DNA of 64,000 nt from Bacteroidota bacterium (GTDB lineage Bacteria > Bacteroidota > Bacteroidia > Bacteroidales > Lentimicrobiaceae). Below are positions 26,552 to 36,332 of this stretch, piece by piece (the first letter of the stretch is position 1; every line of letters begins with the position of its first letter). The position numbers and the translations under genes are program-made. The stretch spans positions 1 through 64,000 of the forward strand of contig WSXX01000020.1 in NCBI GenBank assembly GCA_009773515.1. Direction: 5' to 3'. The notes below the pieces were generated by a model, which did no database searches, was not told the DNA's origin, and saw nothing but the letters and a program-made list of their open reading frames with translations.

Positions 26552-27664
26552 CTAATTCAGAGCCTCTTCAACTCCGAAGAGCTTTTTCATCAGTTTAAAA
26601 ATTTCGGTATTGTCAAGAATACCTTCAAAATGGGTAGCGCCGGGTCCATAGGTAAATACAGGTACCGGAGTTCCGGAATGGTTGTCGGTTGAATATTTTC
26701 CATCAGCTTCTCCGGTCAAAAAATTGCCACCGAGGTTGGTAAACCCTCCGGTTTCGTGGTCAGCAGTAACAATAACAAGTGTTTCTCCGTTTTTTTCTGC
26801 AAAATCAAGCGCAACTCCCACAGCCATATCAAAGTCAAGGGTTTCGTCGAGCATATATTTAATGTCGTTGTCGTGTCCGGCCCAGTCTATCTGAGAACCT
26901 TCAACCATAAGAAAGAAACCTTTCTGATTCTGAACGAGCAGTTCGAGGGCTTTTGAGGTGGCAATGCTTAACATATCGCCCCGGCCTTCGGAATATTTAG
27001 GCGGGTGAGCCGGGTATAAAATCCCTGCCAGCTTACCGCTTGTGACTTCCATCATTGCAGGAATACTGTTTACCACCTGATAATTGCGGAATAAAAGACT
27101 GTCAATCAGATTAAGGCTGTCGGCACGTTCATTGAAATTTTCGCGGCCACCACCAATAAATACATCAACACCGGAGTCAAGGTACTGCAGTGCTATATCC
27201 TGAGCCATTTTTCTGCTTTCTACACTGGCAATAAATGCAGCCGGTGTTGCATGGGTAACATCGCACGAAACTGCGATTCCGGTTGCCAAACCATGATCTT
27301 CGGCTATGTTAAGTATGCTTTTCAGAGGACTTTTGTCGGGAGACATTCCCACCATACCATTGTTTGTCTTTACTCCACACGCCAGTGCAGTTCCTGCTGC
27401 AGCAGAATCGGTGATGTAATTGTCAGCCGAAAGGGTTTTTACAATAGCTGTATTTGGCATTCTTGTTATGTTGAGGTTATCGCGGCTTGCTGACATTGCA
27501 GCATAAACCTGAGGCAATCCCATGCCATCTCCAATAAGGAGAATTATATTTTTCGGTGTTTTATCATTTGGAGCTGTACGGCTTTTCTTTTGTGCAAACA
27601 GATCAGCAGATGAAAACGTTAATATCAGCGAAAAGGCTAATGACAGTGAGATTTTGCAGAACAT
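26552..27664 (-). CDS. Alkaline phosphatase
   Basis: A 370-residue exported phosphatase of the PhoA superfamily. The N-terminal 25 residues (ISLSLAFSLILTFSSADLFAQ) are a signal peptide. NIILLIGDGMGLPQ holds the first metal-binding aspartate; TDSAAAGTALACGVKT holds the phospho-serine; TATPAAFIA-like VTHATPAAFIAS, EGSQIDWAGHDND and VTADHETGGF supply the remaining zinc and magnesium ligands. It should release phosphate from organic esters in the periplasm. The frame extends six bases upstream to a TTG, but the ATG at 27664 is preferred. It is monocistronic, with a -7 box 42 bp upstream. Confidence 0.94.
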   Translation of the reverse strand: MFCKISLSLAFSLILTFSSADLFAQKKSRTAPNDKTPKNIILLIGDGMGLPQVYAAMSASRDNLNITRMPNTAIVKTLSADNYITDSAAAGTALACGVKTNNGMVGMSPDKSPLKSILNIAEDHGLATGIAVSCDVTHATPAAFIASVESRKMAQDIALQYLDSGVDVFIGGGRENFNERADSLNLIDSLLFRNYQVVNSIPAMMEVTSGKLAGILYPAHPPKYSEGRGDMLSIATSKALELLVQNQKGFFLMVEGSQIDWAGHDNDIKYMLDETLDFDMAVGVALDFAEKNGETLVIVTADHETGGFTNLGGNFLTGEADGKYSTDNHSGTPVPVFTYGPGATHFEGILDNTEIFKLMKKLFGVEEALN

Positions 27665-27705
27665 TTTCAATGGTTTTGGGTGATTTTATTAAATAATATG
27701 TCGTG

Positions 27706-27713
27706 CAAAGTTA
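27706..27713 (-). promoter_or_regulatory. Promoter -7 box for alkaline phosphatase
   Basis: On the minus strand TAACTTTG matches TAnnTTTG, 42 bp before the ATG at 27664. No phosphate-regulator box was recognised. Confidence 0.45.
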
Positions 27714-27891
27714 GTCTTAGAAATTCAGGAATGAGTTAACTTATCATTAATTTTTTCTTGAAACTTTAATAATATTTAAGGGGGGACAGATTTTTAAAAA
27801 AAACAGTACATTTACCTGCCCGAAACCTGCCGGGTATTTGTCTTTGTCAATTTTCGAAATTTCTGAATAAATCACTTAACATCAATTTCTT

Positions 27892-29295
27892 ATGAGAGAA
27901 AAAACCGTGACTTTGCTGAATGATTCAAAGACTGCCAGATGGGTTGCCCTGGCTCTGATTTCAATAACCATGTTCTTTGCCTACTTCTTTGTTGACGTAG
28001 TGGCACCTTTGCAGACCATGCTTGAAACCGATTACAAATGGTCGCCAAAAGTATTTGGCATGCTCGGCGGATCAGAATTTTTTCTGAATGTTTTTGCGTT
28101 TTTCCTGATTTTCTCGGGAGTGATTCTTGACAAAATGGGCATCCGCTTTACCCTGATTACCGCAGGATTGGCTATGGTTTTAGGAGCAGCCATTAAGTTT
28201 TATGCGCTCACCGCCGGATTTGAAGGTACTGCTTTGGCAACCTGGCTTGGTTCGTTTATCGTTTGGGTTCCTGCATCCGCCAAACTTGCGTTTTTTGGAT
28301 TTGCCATTTTTGGTATCGGAGTTGAAATGGCCGGAATTACAGTTTCTAAAACCATTGTGAAATGGTTTAAAGGCAGAGAAATGGCTTTGGCAATGGGTCT
28401 TGAAATGGCCGTTGCCCGTTTGGGCGTTTTCGCGGTTTTCCGCCTGACTCCTTTGTTTGCTGAAAACGGAGGTCCTGCCAATTCAGTTTTCTGGGGACTG
28501 GCTTTCCTTTGTATCGGTTTTATAACCTTTTTTGCTTACACCTTTATGGATAGGAAACTTGACAAACAAATGGGTGTTTCCAAACTTACTGCTGATCCTG
28601 AGGAAGAATTCAGACTTAGCGACCTTAAGAAAATTTTTACCAACCCTGGTTTCCTTGCAATCGCAGGACTTTGTGTTTTATTTTATTCAGCAATTTTCCC
28701 TTTTCAGAAGTTTGCTACCGATATGCTGGCTTCCAAGCTCGATGTTGATGTTAAGACAGCAGCCGCATACTTTTCTTATTTCCCGATTGGAGCAATGATT
28801 CTTACTCCTTTTATCGGATATTTTCTCGACGTCAGAGGAAAAGGCGCTACCATGATGATTTTCGGAGCTGTTTTACTGACAGTTTCTCACCTTATTTTTG
28901 CACTCGTTCCAGCCGAAGCTTTTGGTGTTGCAACAGCCATAGGTACGATTGTTATTCTGGGAACAGCCTTTTCATTGGTGCCAGCCTCAATGTGGCCATC
29001 TTTACCTAAAATTGTAGAAGAAAGATATCTGGGTTCTGCCTTTGGTGCTATCTTCTGGATTCAGAATATTGGACTGCTTTTGGTCCCAATCCTGATTGGC
29101 TGGTCTTTAACAGCTTCTAATCCTGGGGTTTCAGAACAAATTGCTGCCGGCGCAGAAGGATTAAAATATGATTATACTGTTCCTGAGCTTATTTTTGCAG
29201 GTTTTGGAGTTCTGGCTTTTGGACTGGGCTTTATTTTAAAAGCTGTTGACAAAAAATATGGATACGGACTTGAGTTACCCAACAAGAAAAAATAA
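27892..29295 (+). CDS. MFS transporter
   Basis: A 467-residue transporter with about twelve hydrophobic segments. ILDKMGIRFTL after helix 2 is the conserved loop 2-3 motif (GxxxDKxG type), repeated in the second half as YFLDVRGKGATM. Clusters of charged residues lie in the central loop (about residues 224-245). The substrate is not clear; it does not resemble the SLC45-type maltose carriers often found in starch loci, although such a locus lies 0.5 kb downstream. Two tandem hairpins after the stop isolate it from the next genes. Confidence 0.85.
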   Translation: MREKTVTLLNDSKTARWVALALISITMFFAYFFVDVVAPLQTMLETDYKWSPKVFGMLGGSEFFLNVFAFFLIFSGVILDKMGIRFTLITAGLAMVLGAAIKFYALTAGFEGTALATWLGSFIVWVPASAKLAFFGFAIFGIGVEMAGITVSKTIVKWFKGREMALAMGLEMAVARLGVFAVFRLTPLFAENGGPANSVFWGLAFLCIGFITFFAYTFMDRKLDKQMGVSKLTADPEEEFRLSDLKKIFTNPGFLAIAGLCVLFYSAIFPFQKFATDMLASKLDVDVKTAAAYFSYFPIGAMILTPFIGYFLDVRGKGATMMIFGAVLLTVSHLIFALVPAEAFGVATAIGTIVILGTAFSLVPASMWPSLPKIVEERYLGSAFGAIFWIQNIGLLLVPILIGWSLTASNPGVSEQIAAGAEGLKYDYTVPELIFAGFGVLAFGLGFILKAVDKKYGYGLELPNKKK

Positions 29296-29310
29296 TTGAA
29301 TATGAGTTTC

Positions 29311-29346
29311 AAAAAAAGCGGTGTCAATAGACGCCGCTTTTTTTTT
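29311..29346 (+). terminator. First terminator after the MFS gene
   Basis: The stem agcggtgtc / gacgccgct has a 4-nt loop and is extended by A/T runs, ending in nine or more Ts. Confidence 0.92.
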
Positions 29347-29350
29347 GCAT

Positions 29351-29385
29351 AAAAAAAACCTGCCGGGATGTGCAGGTTTTTTTTT
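29351..29385 (+). terminator. Second, tandem terminator after the MFS gene
   Basis: The stem aaaacctgc / gcaggtttt with an 8-nt loop ends in a run of Ts, 15 bp after the first terminator. Confidence 0.85.
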
Positions 29386-29710
29386 AACGACATGATGGGG
29401 AGGGAGGGATGCTAAAATGCAAAAGTTTTGATGACCTTTGCTGTTAAATATGATCATTATCATAAGTACGGTGCAAAGATGCAGTATTTAATAGGTGTGA
29501 TGTTTTCAAATGAATAAACGTACGGGTATTTTTATTAAGTGTATGCTTTTATCGATTAGTCGTAACAAATACTTTTTAGTTTTTTGCACTTCCCATGCAT
29601 TAAGCATAAGTTTTGAGACTAAAGTGTAGCATCCAAACTGAGTATTTTAGCGGGCTTCGTAAACATGACAGAAACGCTTCCGTCAGAAAATGGTAAATAC
29701 TTCGGCATAT

Positions 29711-29744
29711 AAAAACTGCCGGTTTTGATGCCGGCAGTCTTTTA
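29711..29744 (-). terminator. Terminator of the GH13/lacI operon
   Basis: The stem actgccgg / ccggcagt with an 8-nt loop ends on the minus strand in tttttat. It lies 101 bp after the GH13 stop. Confidence 0.75.
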
Positions 29745-29750
29745 ATAAAT

Positions 29751-29840
29751 CCTAAAATCTGCAAGTCAGGGTTTGACCAATTGAAAACAAGCATTCTGAA
29801 AAAAATCAAAAATTATCAAGTCAATCCCCTGCTTTCAGAA
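29751..29840. repeat. Dispersed palindromic intergenic repeat, copy B (inverted)
   Basis: An about 90-bp element in the orientation opposite to copy A. The shared 16 bases gcaagtcagggtttga (29761-29776) are the exact reverse complement of the right end of copy A, and tcaagtcaatcccctgctttcag matches its left end. Confidence 0.75.
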
Positions 29841-29844
29841 TCAG

Positions 29845-31704
29845 CTAATTTTCAGGTTTTATAATGACTGCTGTCATCGCTGGAAGCATAAGCGCGTTGC
29901 CTTTACCAGTATTTCCTGTCAGCAAATCAGTGTAACTTCCTTCAAAAGGCAGGTTAATGGATGTTTCTGCTGAACCAGTGTTGAAAGCCGCAAGCATAAT
30001 ATTGCCTTCTTTGTTTTCTCTGGTGTACACAAGTACATTTCCTTCGGCAAATGTGAATGTCAGATTTCCATTAATTAACACAGGATTCGATTTGCGGATG
30101 TTTATCAGCTTTTTGTAATAATTAAAAAGCTCATGGTTAAACCCAACTTTGTCATACTGCTTTATGCCGGGTTGAATGTTTGTGCGTGTTTCGTCGTCGA
30201 AACTCAGATTTTCCCACCACAGTGGTTTTCTTTCGTCAGGATCATCACCGCCCCACATTCCGAATTCATCGCCATTCCATATGTGTGGAGATCCGATTGA
30301 GGTAAACTGGTGAGCCAGATACATTTTTACCCGCTGATAGGTTTCGTCGTCAGGCCTGCCACTGATATATGCTGTATCTTCATGCGGCGAAGCCCTGAAT
30401 TTGTATTTTCCCTTGTTTGCAAAACAGGAGAGAATCCTCGGGCTGTCGTGGGTTGCACTCACATTCATCATTCCATAACGGTATGGTTCAGCAACATTAT
30501 TCCATTCTTTTGTAATTTCTGCTGCAAATCCGGCAGCATCAAACTTAGGAATTCCTTCAGCAAAGAATCCGCGTGCCGGGCGATATGCCTGATAAAACAT
30601 TACAGCATCAAATACTGAATCGTTTGTGTAAGGCGCAGGATTCATAAAATCATCGGGCCATTTTTCCCACCATATTTCGCCAACAAGATATGCTTCAGGA
30701 TTTATACTTTTAACATAAGCATTGTAATCGCGCCAGAAACCCATGGGTATCTGGTCTGCAACATCCAGGCGGAATCCGTCAATCCCTTTGCCGACATCGC
30801 CGTCGGGAGCCAGCCAGCGCTTTGTAACATCAAATATGTGTTTTTTTGCACCTTCGTCAATATTTCCCTCAAAAGGGAATCCGTGTTTTCGTTCACCAAC
30901 CACATTTGTTTTCCTGAGTTCAGGTAAACTCATTATGTTGAGCCACCCTTTGTATGAAAATTCATTTTCAGGAGTCTGCAGGTCATCCCAGGTAATTACT
31001 TCGTACCAGTCCTTGTATTTTGAATTTTGCTGATTTTCAATAAGATCCTTCCATGCCGGGAATAGTACACCGGTATGATTCCATGAGAAATCTACAATTA
31101 CCCTGATGTTCCGCGCGTGCAATTCTTCAATAAGCCGCAGAAACATTTTATCGGCCGATGTCCATTTCCAGGTATTGGGATCCGAGAGATCTTCTGTGGC
31201 AATTATTTGCATATCACCTTCAGGATCGGGTCCGAAATTTACATCAATGTGATGATAATGGCGTGCATCATATTTATGCAGTGAAGGTGCATCATTTATA
31301 GGGTTGAGATAAATTGCTGTAATTCCCAGGTCTGTCAGGTAATCAAGTTTGTCAAAAATGCCTTGCAAGTCGCCGCCATACCTCCGGTGCTGCATGGTTT
31401 CTCTAAGTCCGAGACCTGTTTTAGCAGCCCAGGGTTCCTGTGTGTACCAGTCAGATTTCCAGGGGGTTATTGCCCAGTCCTCAGGTACAGGGAATGACGC
31501 TGTAGGTGTTGAAATGGTTTGTATTGTCGGATCATTTGACGGATCACCATTGTTGAACCTTTCTACAAATATCTGATACCAGATGACATCTTTTGACCAT
31601 TCGGGAGGTGAGCCGGCCGTAGCATCCGGACTTTTGGTTTTACATGAAATCATGAGCACCAGCATCAAAATGCCGGTAAAAGTTGCGTACAGACTATGTT
31701 TCAT
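29845..31704 (-). CDS. GH13 alpha-amylase family lipoprotein
   Basis: A 619-residue glycoside hydrolase starting at ATG 31704; the frame is open to 31752, but the later start gives a proper lipoprotein signal, ILMLVLMISC, with the modified cysteine. The alpha-amylase core is complete: region I RVIVDFSWNHTG, region II GIDGFRLDVADQ (nucleophile Asp), region III AYLVGEIWW (acid/base Glu) and region IV SATHDSPR. The N-terminal segment and size resemble neopullulanase/cyclomaltodextrinase or SusG-type surface enzymes. It should cut starch or maltodextrins at the cell surface. The lacI-type gene 54 bp upstream on the same strand and the divergent susCDE genes place it in the starch locus. Confidence 0.92.
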   Translation of the reverse strand: MKHSLYATFTGILMLVLMISCKTKSPDATAGSPPEWSKDVIWYQIFVERFNNGDPSNDPTIQTISTPTASFPVPEDWAITPWKSDWYTQEPWAAKTGLGLRETMQHRRYGGDLQGIFDKLDYLTDLGITAIYLNPINDAPSLHKYDARHYHHIDVNFGPDPEGDMQIIATEDLSDPNTWKWTSADKMFLRLIEELHARNIRVIVDFSWNHTGVLFPAWKDLIENQQNSKYKDWYEVITWDDLQTPENEFSYKGWLNIMSLPELRKTNVVGERKHGFPFEGNIDEGAKKHIFDVTKRWLAPDGDVGKGIDGFRLDVADQIPMGFWRDYNAYVKSINPEAYLVGEIWWEKWPDDFMNPAPYTNDSVFDAVMFYQAYRPARGFFAEGIPKFDAAGFAAEITKEWNNVAEPYRYGMMNVSATHDSPRILSCFANKGKYKFRASPHEDTAYISGRPDDETYQRVKMYLAHQFTSIGSPHIWNGDEFGMWGGDDPDERKPLWWENLSFDDETRTNIQPGIKQYDKVGFNHELFNYYKKLINIRKSNPVLINGNLTFTFAEGNVLVYTRENKEGNIMLAAFNTGSAETSINLPFEGSYTDLLTGNTGKGNALMLPAMTAVIIKPEN

Positions 31705-31758
31705 TGATCTGAAAAATTGATGGTTAATGAAGTTTTTATTCTGAATAATCAAAGCACA

Positions 31759-32769
31759 TCAAGATGAAGCTCTTTTTTCGAGTGAAACCGGAATAACCCT
31801 GGTCTGGAAGTCAATAAAAGTTGACGGATCTTCAATTCTTCTTATGAGAATTTCAACGGCTTGTCTTCCCATTTCAAATCCCCTTTGCTCAATGGTAGTG
31901 AGTGTAGGAGAAGCAATGCTGGCAATAGGATCGTTGCCAAATCCGGTAACGGCTATATCTTCCGGAATTTTAAAACCATTCTCCTGAAGAATCTGCATGG
32001 CGGCAATGGCAGTAAAGTCGTTAACGGCAAATATTCCATCTATTTCTGAAGCAAGATCCAGAATTCTGTCCTTAAGCAGATATACTTCTTTTCTGGTATC
32101 GCACTGGAGAATCAGCCCGGGATTGAACTCAACGCCATGGTTGGAAAGTGCTTTCATATATCCCTCGCGACGCAGTCGGCCAATGTGCAGGTGCACCGGA
32201 GAAGCCAGATGAAGAATTTTTTTGCAACCCCTGTCGAGCAAATGGCTGGTAGCCAGAAGCGCACCATCAAAATCGGCAGTTACAACGCGGTCAGTTTCAA
32301 CACCTTCGCTCACTCTGTCAAGGAAAACCAGGGGAATTCCACTATCGATCAAATCTTTAAAATGCCCGTGATCGTGAGTGGTTTTGCTGATGGAAACTAA
32401 AATGCCATCAACCCTGTTGTCGAGAAGCACCTGGGTATTAATTACTTCACGGTGATAATCTTCATTGGATTGACAAATAATCAGTCTGTATCCTTTTCCA
32501 TACGCGAGCTCTTCAATACCGCTGATTACTGAGGAGAAAAAGTGATGTGTAATTTCAGGAATTACCAGCCCAAGGGTATTGGACCTTTGTCTTTTTAAAC
32601 TCAGCGCCAGTGCATTGGGACGATAATTTACCTTTTCGGCGTACTCTTTGACGACCCTTTTGGTTTCAGTGCTGATGTCGGGGTGGTCTTTCAGTGCCCT
32701 CGAAACTGTTGACGGTGAAATTCCTAATGCCCTTGCTATGTCATTAATGGAAATGAGATTTGATTTCAT
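31759..32769 (-). CDS. LacI-family transcriptional regulator of the starch locus
   Basis: A 336-residue protein. The N-terminal helix-turn-helix ISINDIARALGISPSTVSRALKDH and the hinge NYRPNALALSLKRQRSN are typical LacI. The rest is a periplasmic-binding-protein-like effector domain. It is encoded upstream of, and probably cotranscribed with, the GH13 gene and is divergent from susC, so it probably controls this locus in response to a maltose-type sugar. Two LacI-type operator-like boxes lie 154-177 bp upstream of its start. Effector and direction of control are not shown by sequence. Many Bacteroides starch loci use SusR instead. Confidence 0.93.
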   Translation of the reverse strand: MKSNLISINDIARALGISPSTVSRALKDHPDISTETKRVVKEYAEKVNYRPNALALSLKRQRSNTLGLVIPEITHHFFSSVISGIEELAYGKGYRLIICQSNEDYHREVINTQVLLDNRVDGILVSISKTTHDHGHFKDLIDSGIPLVFLDRVSEGVETDRVVTADFDGALLATSHLLDRGCKKILHLASPVHLHIGRLRREGYMKALSNHGVEFNPGLILQCDTRKEVYLLKDRILDLASEIDGIFAVNDFTAIAAMQILQENGFKIPEDIAVTGFGNDPIASIASPTLTTIEQRGFEMGRQAVEILIRRIEDPSTFIDFQTRVIPVSLEKRASS

Positions 32770-32922
32770 TTGACGGTATAAAAGTTTTAATGCAATTCAA
32801 TGCTTAAAGGTATGGCTTTAACAAATACAACATGGTTTTTGTGCTTTTTTTTCTGTTTTTTTAGTCAGAGAATGCACTTTTTATATTTTGCAGGAAGCAT
32901 TATTTCGAAAAAAAATATTTTC

Positions 32923-32946
32923 GCAAACGATTGCGGAAACGATTGC
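32923..32946. promoter_or_regulatory. Two tandem LacI-type operators
   Basis: gcaaacgattgc (32923-32934) is directly followed by ggaaacgattgc (32935-32946). Each is a near-palindrome around a central CG, the LacI-family operator pattern, with a 12-bp centre spacing. They lie between the LacI-type gene and susC. Confidence 0.65.
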
Positions 32947-33192
32947 AACATTTTTTTTGGCAAATTCGCACATTATTGTTAATAAACCTTAAATAATTAA
33001 TTAATTATTTCTTAACATTGTACCTTGAAAACTGCACATTTACAGAGGGAAAGCAGGGTTCTGAAATTATTGTTTTTTTAACAGGGTTTTTATTGTTTAA
33101 AAGTTTTGCGTATTTGCAATTGTTTCACTAAACATAAAAATCTTTTCTTTGACATTCTATATCATTTTGCTCACTTTGGTATTGTAAATCAT

Positions 33193-33200
33193 TATATTTG
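33193..33200 (+). promoter_or_regulatory. Promoter -7 box for susCDE
   Basis: TATATTTG matches TAnnTTTG, 87 bp before the susC ATG. TTTG at 33176-33179 may be the -33 element, somewhat close at 13 bp spacing. Confidence 0.5.
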
Positions 33201-33287
33201 GATTCCAATAGTGAGTTTCTAAGTTAAAGTCAGAATTTTAATTTAATTTCAGTTAACATAATTAAACCACCAACCAAAATCAGAATT

Positions 33288-36200
33288 ATGAAGAAGCATT
33301 ATTCATTGCTGAAAGTTCTGTTTCTTTTACTCGGCCTTGCCTTTGGTTTTCAGGGATATTCCCAGGGAATCACTGTATCAGGTAGAGTAACGGATGCAAA
33401 CGATGGTCAAACCATACCTGGGGTTACCATCTTAGTTCAAAACACATCAACAGGTACAATCACAGACATCGACGGCAAGTATTCACTTAATGTAGATCCG
33501 GGCGCAACCCTGATTTTCTCATTTGTTGGATACAACACTCAGGAAATTGCTGTAGGAAATCAGACCAAAATCAATGTTGTACTGGTTTCTTCGGTTACCG
33601 AACTAGAGGAAGCTGTCATTATCGGTTATGGAGCCGTTAAGAAAAGCGATGCTACCGGTTCGGTTGCAGTTGTTTCCTCAAAAGATTTCAATAGGGGAGC
33701 CATTACCAGTGCACAGGAATTACTTGCAGGTAAAGCCACAGGTGTTGTTATCACAAGCAATGGCGGAGCTCCCGGTGCCAGTTCCACAATTAGAATCAGG
33801 GGAGGCTCATCTCTTAACTCCAGCAACGATCCTTTAATTGTAATTGATGGTGTGGCTATTGACAATACCGGAATCTCCGGATCAGCCAATATCCTTTCAA
33901 CCATCAATCCAAATGACATTGAATCTTTTACTGTTCTGAAAGATGCTTCTGCAACTGCTATATATGGTTCAAGAGCTTCCAATGGTGTTATCCTTATTAC
34001 CACCAAAAGAGGAACATCAGCAGGAAGCAAAAAACTGAAAATCAGTTACAATGGAAACATTTCAATGAATACCATACCCAGTACACTCGAAGTACTTTCA
34101 GGAGATGAATTCCGTGAATTGGCAACAGATCTTAAAAATAGGGGCTTCTCTGGTTTAAACGATAAAGCTCTTAGCAGGTTAGGTTCTGAAAATACCGACT
34201 GGCAAAGTGAGATTTATGAGTCTTCCATTACACAAGACCATAACCTTAGTATTTACGGAAACCTCAAATCGCTGCCTTATCGCGTGTCTTTAGGTTATAC
34301 TGATCAGGATGGTATTGTAAGGCTGACCAATATGAAGAGAACTACAGCTGCAGTTTCTCTAAACCCTACCTTGCTCAACAATCACCTTAAAATTGACTTT
34401 AACATAAAAGGAAGTCAGGAAAAACATCAGTTTGCCGATGGTGGTGCTGTAGGATCTTCTGTTGCATTTGATCCCACCCAGCCTGTACTTAACGGCAATA
34501 CCCGTTTTGGCGGTTATTTTACATGGGCAAACCTGAGTGATACACTGGCAAATGGTCAGATGGATCCCAATGGAAATCCTAACCCGATAGGTGTAAGCAA
34601 TCCGGTTGCTTTGCTTGAGCAAACTGAAAACAACTCAACAGTAAACCGTTCGATTGGTAATATGCAGTTTGACTATAAAGTGCATTTCCTTCCCGAACTC
34701 AGGGCAATTCTAAACCTTGGCTACGACTATTCAAGCAGTGAAGGTATCAACAATGCTCCCGAAACTGCTGCATTTACATTCCGCGATGGTATAGGTCGCT
34801 ATGTAGATTATACCCAGGATAAAAAGATGGAACTCCTTGATTTCTATTTTAACTATGTAAAGGAACTTTCATCATTGTCAAGCAAAGTTGATCTTACTGC
34901 CGGTTATTCATGGCAGCATTTTCAACGCGAAGGTACCAGCTGGACCCGCACTTTTCAGGGAAATATAGACAATGATAGTCTTCGTTACACCGATTATATC
35001 AATGAAAACTTCCTTGTTTCATTCTTCGGAAGGCTTAATTATTCGTTGATGGATAAGTATCTGCTTACTGTTACAATGCGTAACGACGGATCATCACGAT
35101 TCTCAGAAGAAAATCGCTGGGGTTTATTCCCTGCAGTTGCCTTTGCCTGGAAGATGAACAATGAAGGCTTTCTGACTAATTATGAAAAACTAACTGACCT
35201 TAAACTCAGGTTAGGATGGGGAGTTACCGGACAGCAGGATATCGGAGATAACTATTATCCTTATCAGGCCATTTATCAGATTGCCGATCCTACTGCTTAT
35301 TATCAGTTTGGCGATCAGTGGATTCCTACCCTTCGTCCGAATCGCTATGACAAGAACATCAAGTGGGAAACAACCACAACCTATAATATAGGTTTTGATT
35401 ATGGATTTTTCAACAACAGGGTAACCGGTGCCATTGATGCTTATGTCAGGCAAACCGAAGACCTGATTGCAAATATTCCCATTGCTTCAGGAACCAATTT
35501 CTCAAACTTCCTTACAACCAATGTTGGTTCACTTGAAAACCGCGGTATTGAGTTTATGATTGATGTTAAACCGATTGTAACCAAAGATGTAAGCTGGAAT
35601 ATCGGATACAACATTTCATACAACAAGAATGAAATTACCAAGTTATTGCTTACCGATGATCCTGAATTTACTGGTGTTGCTGTTGGAGGTATAAGCGGTG
35701 GAGTTGGTAACTTTATCCAGCGTCACAGCATCGGATCTGCGGCCAATTCATTCTATGTATTCCAGCAGGTTTACGACGTTAATGGAATGCCGATCGAAGG
35801 CCTCTATATCGACAGAAGCGGCGAAGGTGGAAATGTTGCAGGAAATGATGAAAATAAGTATCTGTATGAGAAACCAGCTCCAGATGTTGTAATGGGATTA
35901 TCATCAACCTTCCGTTATAAAAACTTCGATGCTATGGTTTCGGCAAGGGTTAACCTTGGTAACTACGTATACAACAATGTAGCATCCGACAGAGCGGTTT
36001 ACAGCAGCCTTTACAATCAGTCAGGTTTCTTCAACAACCTGCCGACTCAGGTAAACAATACCAAATTTAATAATCCACAGTACTGGTCTGATTTCTATGT
36101 TGAGAATGCTTCATTCTTCAGGTTGGATAACATAAGTGTGGGTTATAACGTGAATAAGCTCTTCACTGAGAAATTAGATGCAAGGTTTAGCTTCACAGTG

Positions 36201-36320
36201 CAGAATGCGTTTATCATCACTAAATATAACGGACTTGATCCTGAGGTTTCCGGAGGTATTGACAACAATATCTATCCTCGCGCCAGGACTTTCGTTTTGG
36301 GTGTAAATGTTAACTTTTAA
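33288..36320 (+). CDS. SusC/RagA-family TonB-linked outer-membrane transporter
   Basis: A 1010-residue TonB-dependent transporter. A signal peptide (LLKVLFLLLGLAFGFQGYSQ) precedes a carboxypeptidase-regulatory-like domain (GRVTDANDGQTIPGVTILVQ), a plug domain with the SusC signature ATAIYGSRASNGVILITTK at about residues 220-240, and a long beta-barrel ending in VLGVNVNF with a terminal aromatic. It imports oligosaccharides across the outer membrane together with the SusD protein encoded 12 bp downstream. Context (GH13 enzyme, SusE) points to starch or maltodextrin. The length is normal for SusC. Confidence 0.96.
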   Translation: MKKHYSLLKVLFLLLGLAFGFQGYSQGITVSGRVTDANDGQTIPGVTILVQNTSTGTITDIDGKYSLNVDPGATLIFSFVGYNTQEIAVGNQTKINVVLVSSVTELEEAVIIGYGAVKKSDATGSVAVVSSKDFNRGAITSAQELLAGKATGVVITSNGGAPGASSTIRIRGGSSLNSSNDPLIVIDGVAIDNTGISGSANILSTINPNDIESFTVLKDASATAIYGSRASNGVILITTKRGTSAGSKKLKISYNGNISMNTIPSTLEVLSGDEFRELATDLKNRGFSGLNDKALSRLGSENTDWQSEIYESSITQDHNLSIYGNLKSLPYRVSLGYTDQDGIVRLTNMKRTTAAVSLNPTLLNNHLKIDFNIKGSQEKHQFADGGAVGSSVAFDPTQPVLNGNTRFGGYFTWANLSDTLANGQMDPNGNPNPIGVSNPVALLEQTENNSTVNRSIGNMQFDYKVHFLPELRAILNLGYDYSSSEGINNAPETAAFTFRDGIGRYVDYTQDKKMELLDFYFNYVKELSSLSSKVDLTAGYSWQHFQREGTSWTRTFQGNIDNDSLRYTDYINENFLVSFFGRLNYSLMDKYLLTVTMRNDGSSRFSEENRWGLFPAVAFAWKMNNEGFLTNYEKLTDLKLRLGWGVTGQQDIGDNYYPYQAIYQIADPTAYYQFGDQWIPTLRPNRYDKNIKWETTTTYNIGFDYGFFNNRVTGAIDAYVRQTEDLIANIPIASGTNFSNFLTTNVGSLENRGIEFMIDVKPIVTKDVSWNIGYNISYNKNEITKLLLTDDPEFTGVAVGGISGGVGNFIQRHSIGSAANSFYVFQQVYDVNGMPIEGLYIDRSGEGGNVAGNDENKYLYEKPAPDVVMGLSSTFRYKNFDAMVSARVNLGNYVYNNVASDRAVYSSLYNQSGFFNNLPTQVNNTKFNNPQYWSDFYVENASFFRLDNISVGYNVNKLFTEKLDARFSFTVQNAFIITKYNGLDPEVSGGIDNNIYPRARTFVLGVNVNF

Positions 36321-36332
36321 TCGACGAACGTT

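Larger units (their letters stand above)
29296..29844. other. Intergenic region with three hairpins and a repeat, 549 bp
   Basis: It contains two terminators for the MFS gene, one for the GH13 gene, and repeat copy B. No coding frame is credible. Confidence 0.6.
32770..33287. other. Divergent regulatory region of the starch locus, 518 bp
   Basis: It holds two adjacent LacI-type operator-like boxes at 32923-32946 and the susC promoter box at 33193-33200. No gene was found in it. It is unusually long for a leader here. Confidence 0.6.

Noticed and set aside
27892-29295. Assigning the MFS transporter to the starch locus as a maltose carrier
   Set aside because: Two tandem terminators separate it from the locus and it lacks visible similarity to the SLC45-type carriers.
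29600-29809. 69-codon minus-strand frame after the GH13 gene
   Set aside because: It covers a terminator hairpin and repeat copy B, so it is noncoding.
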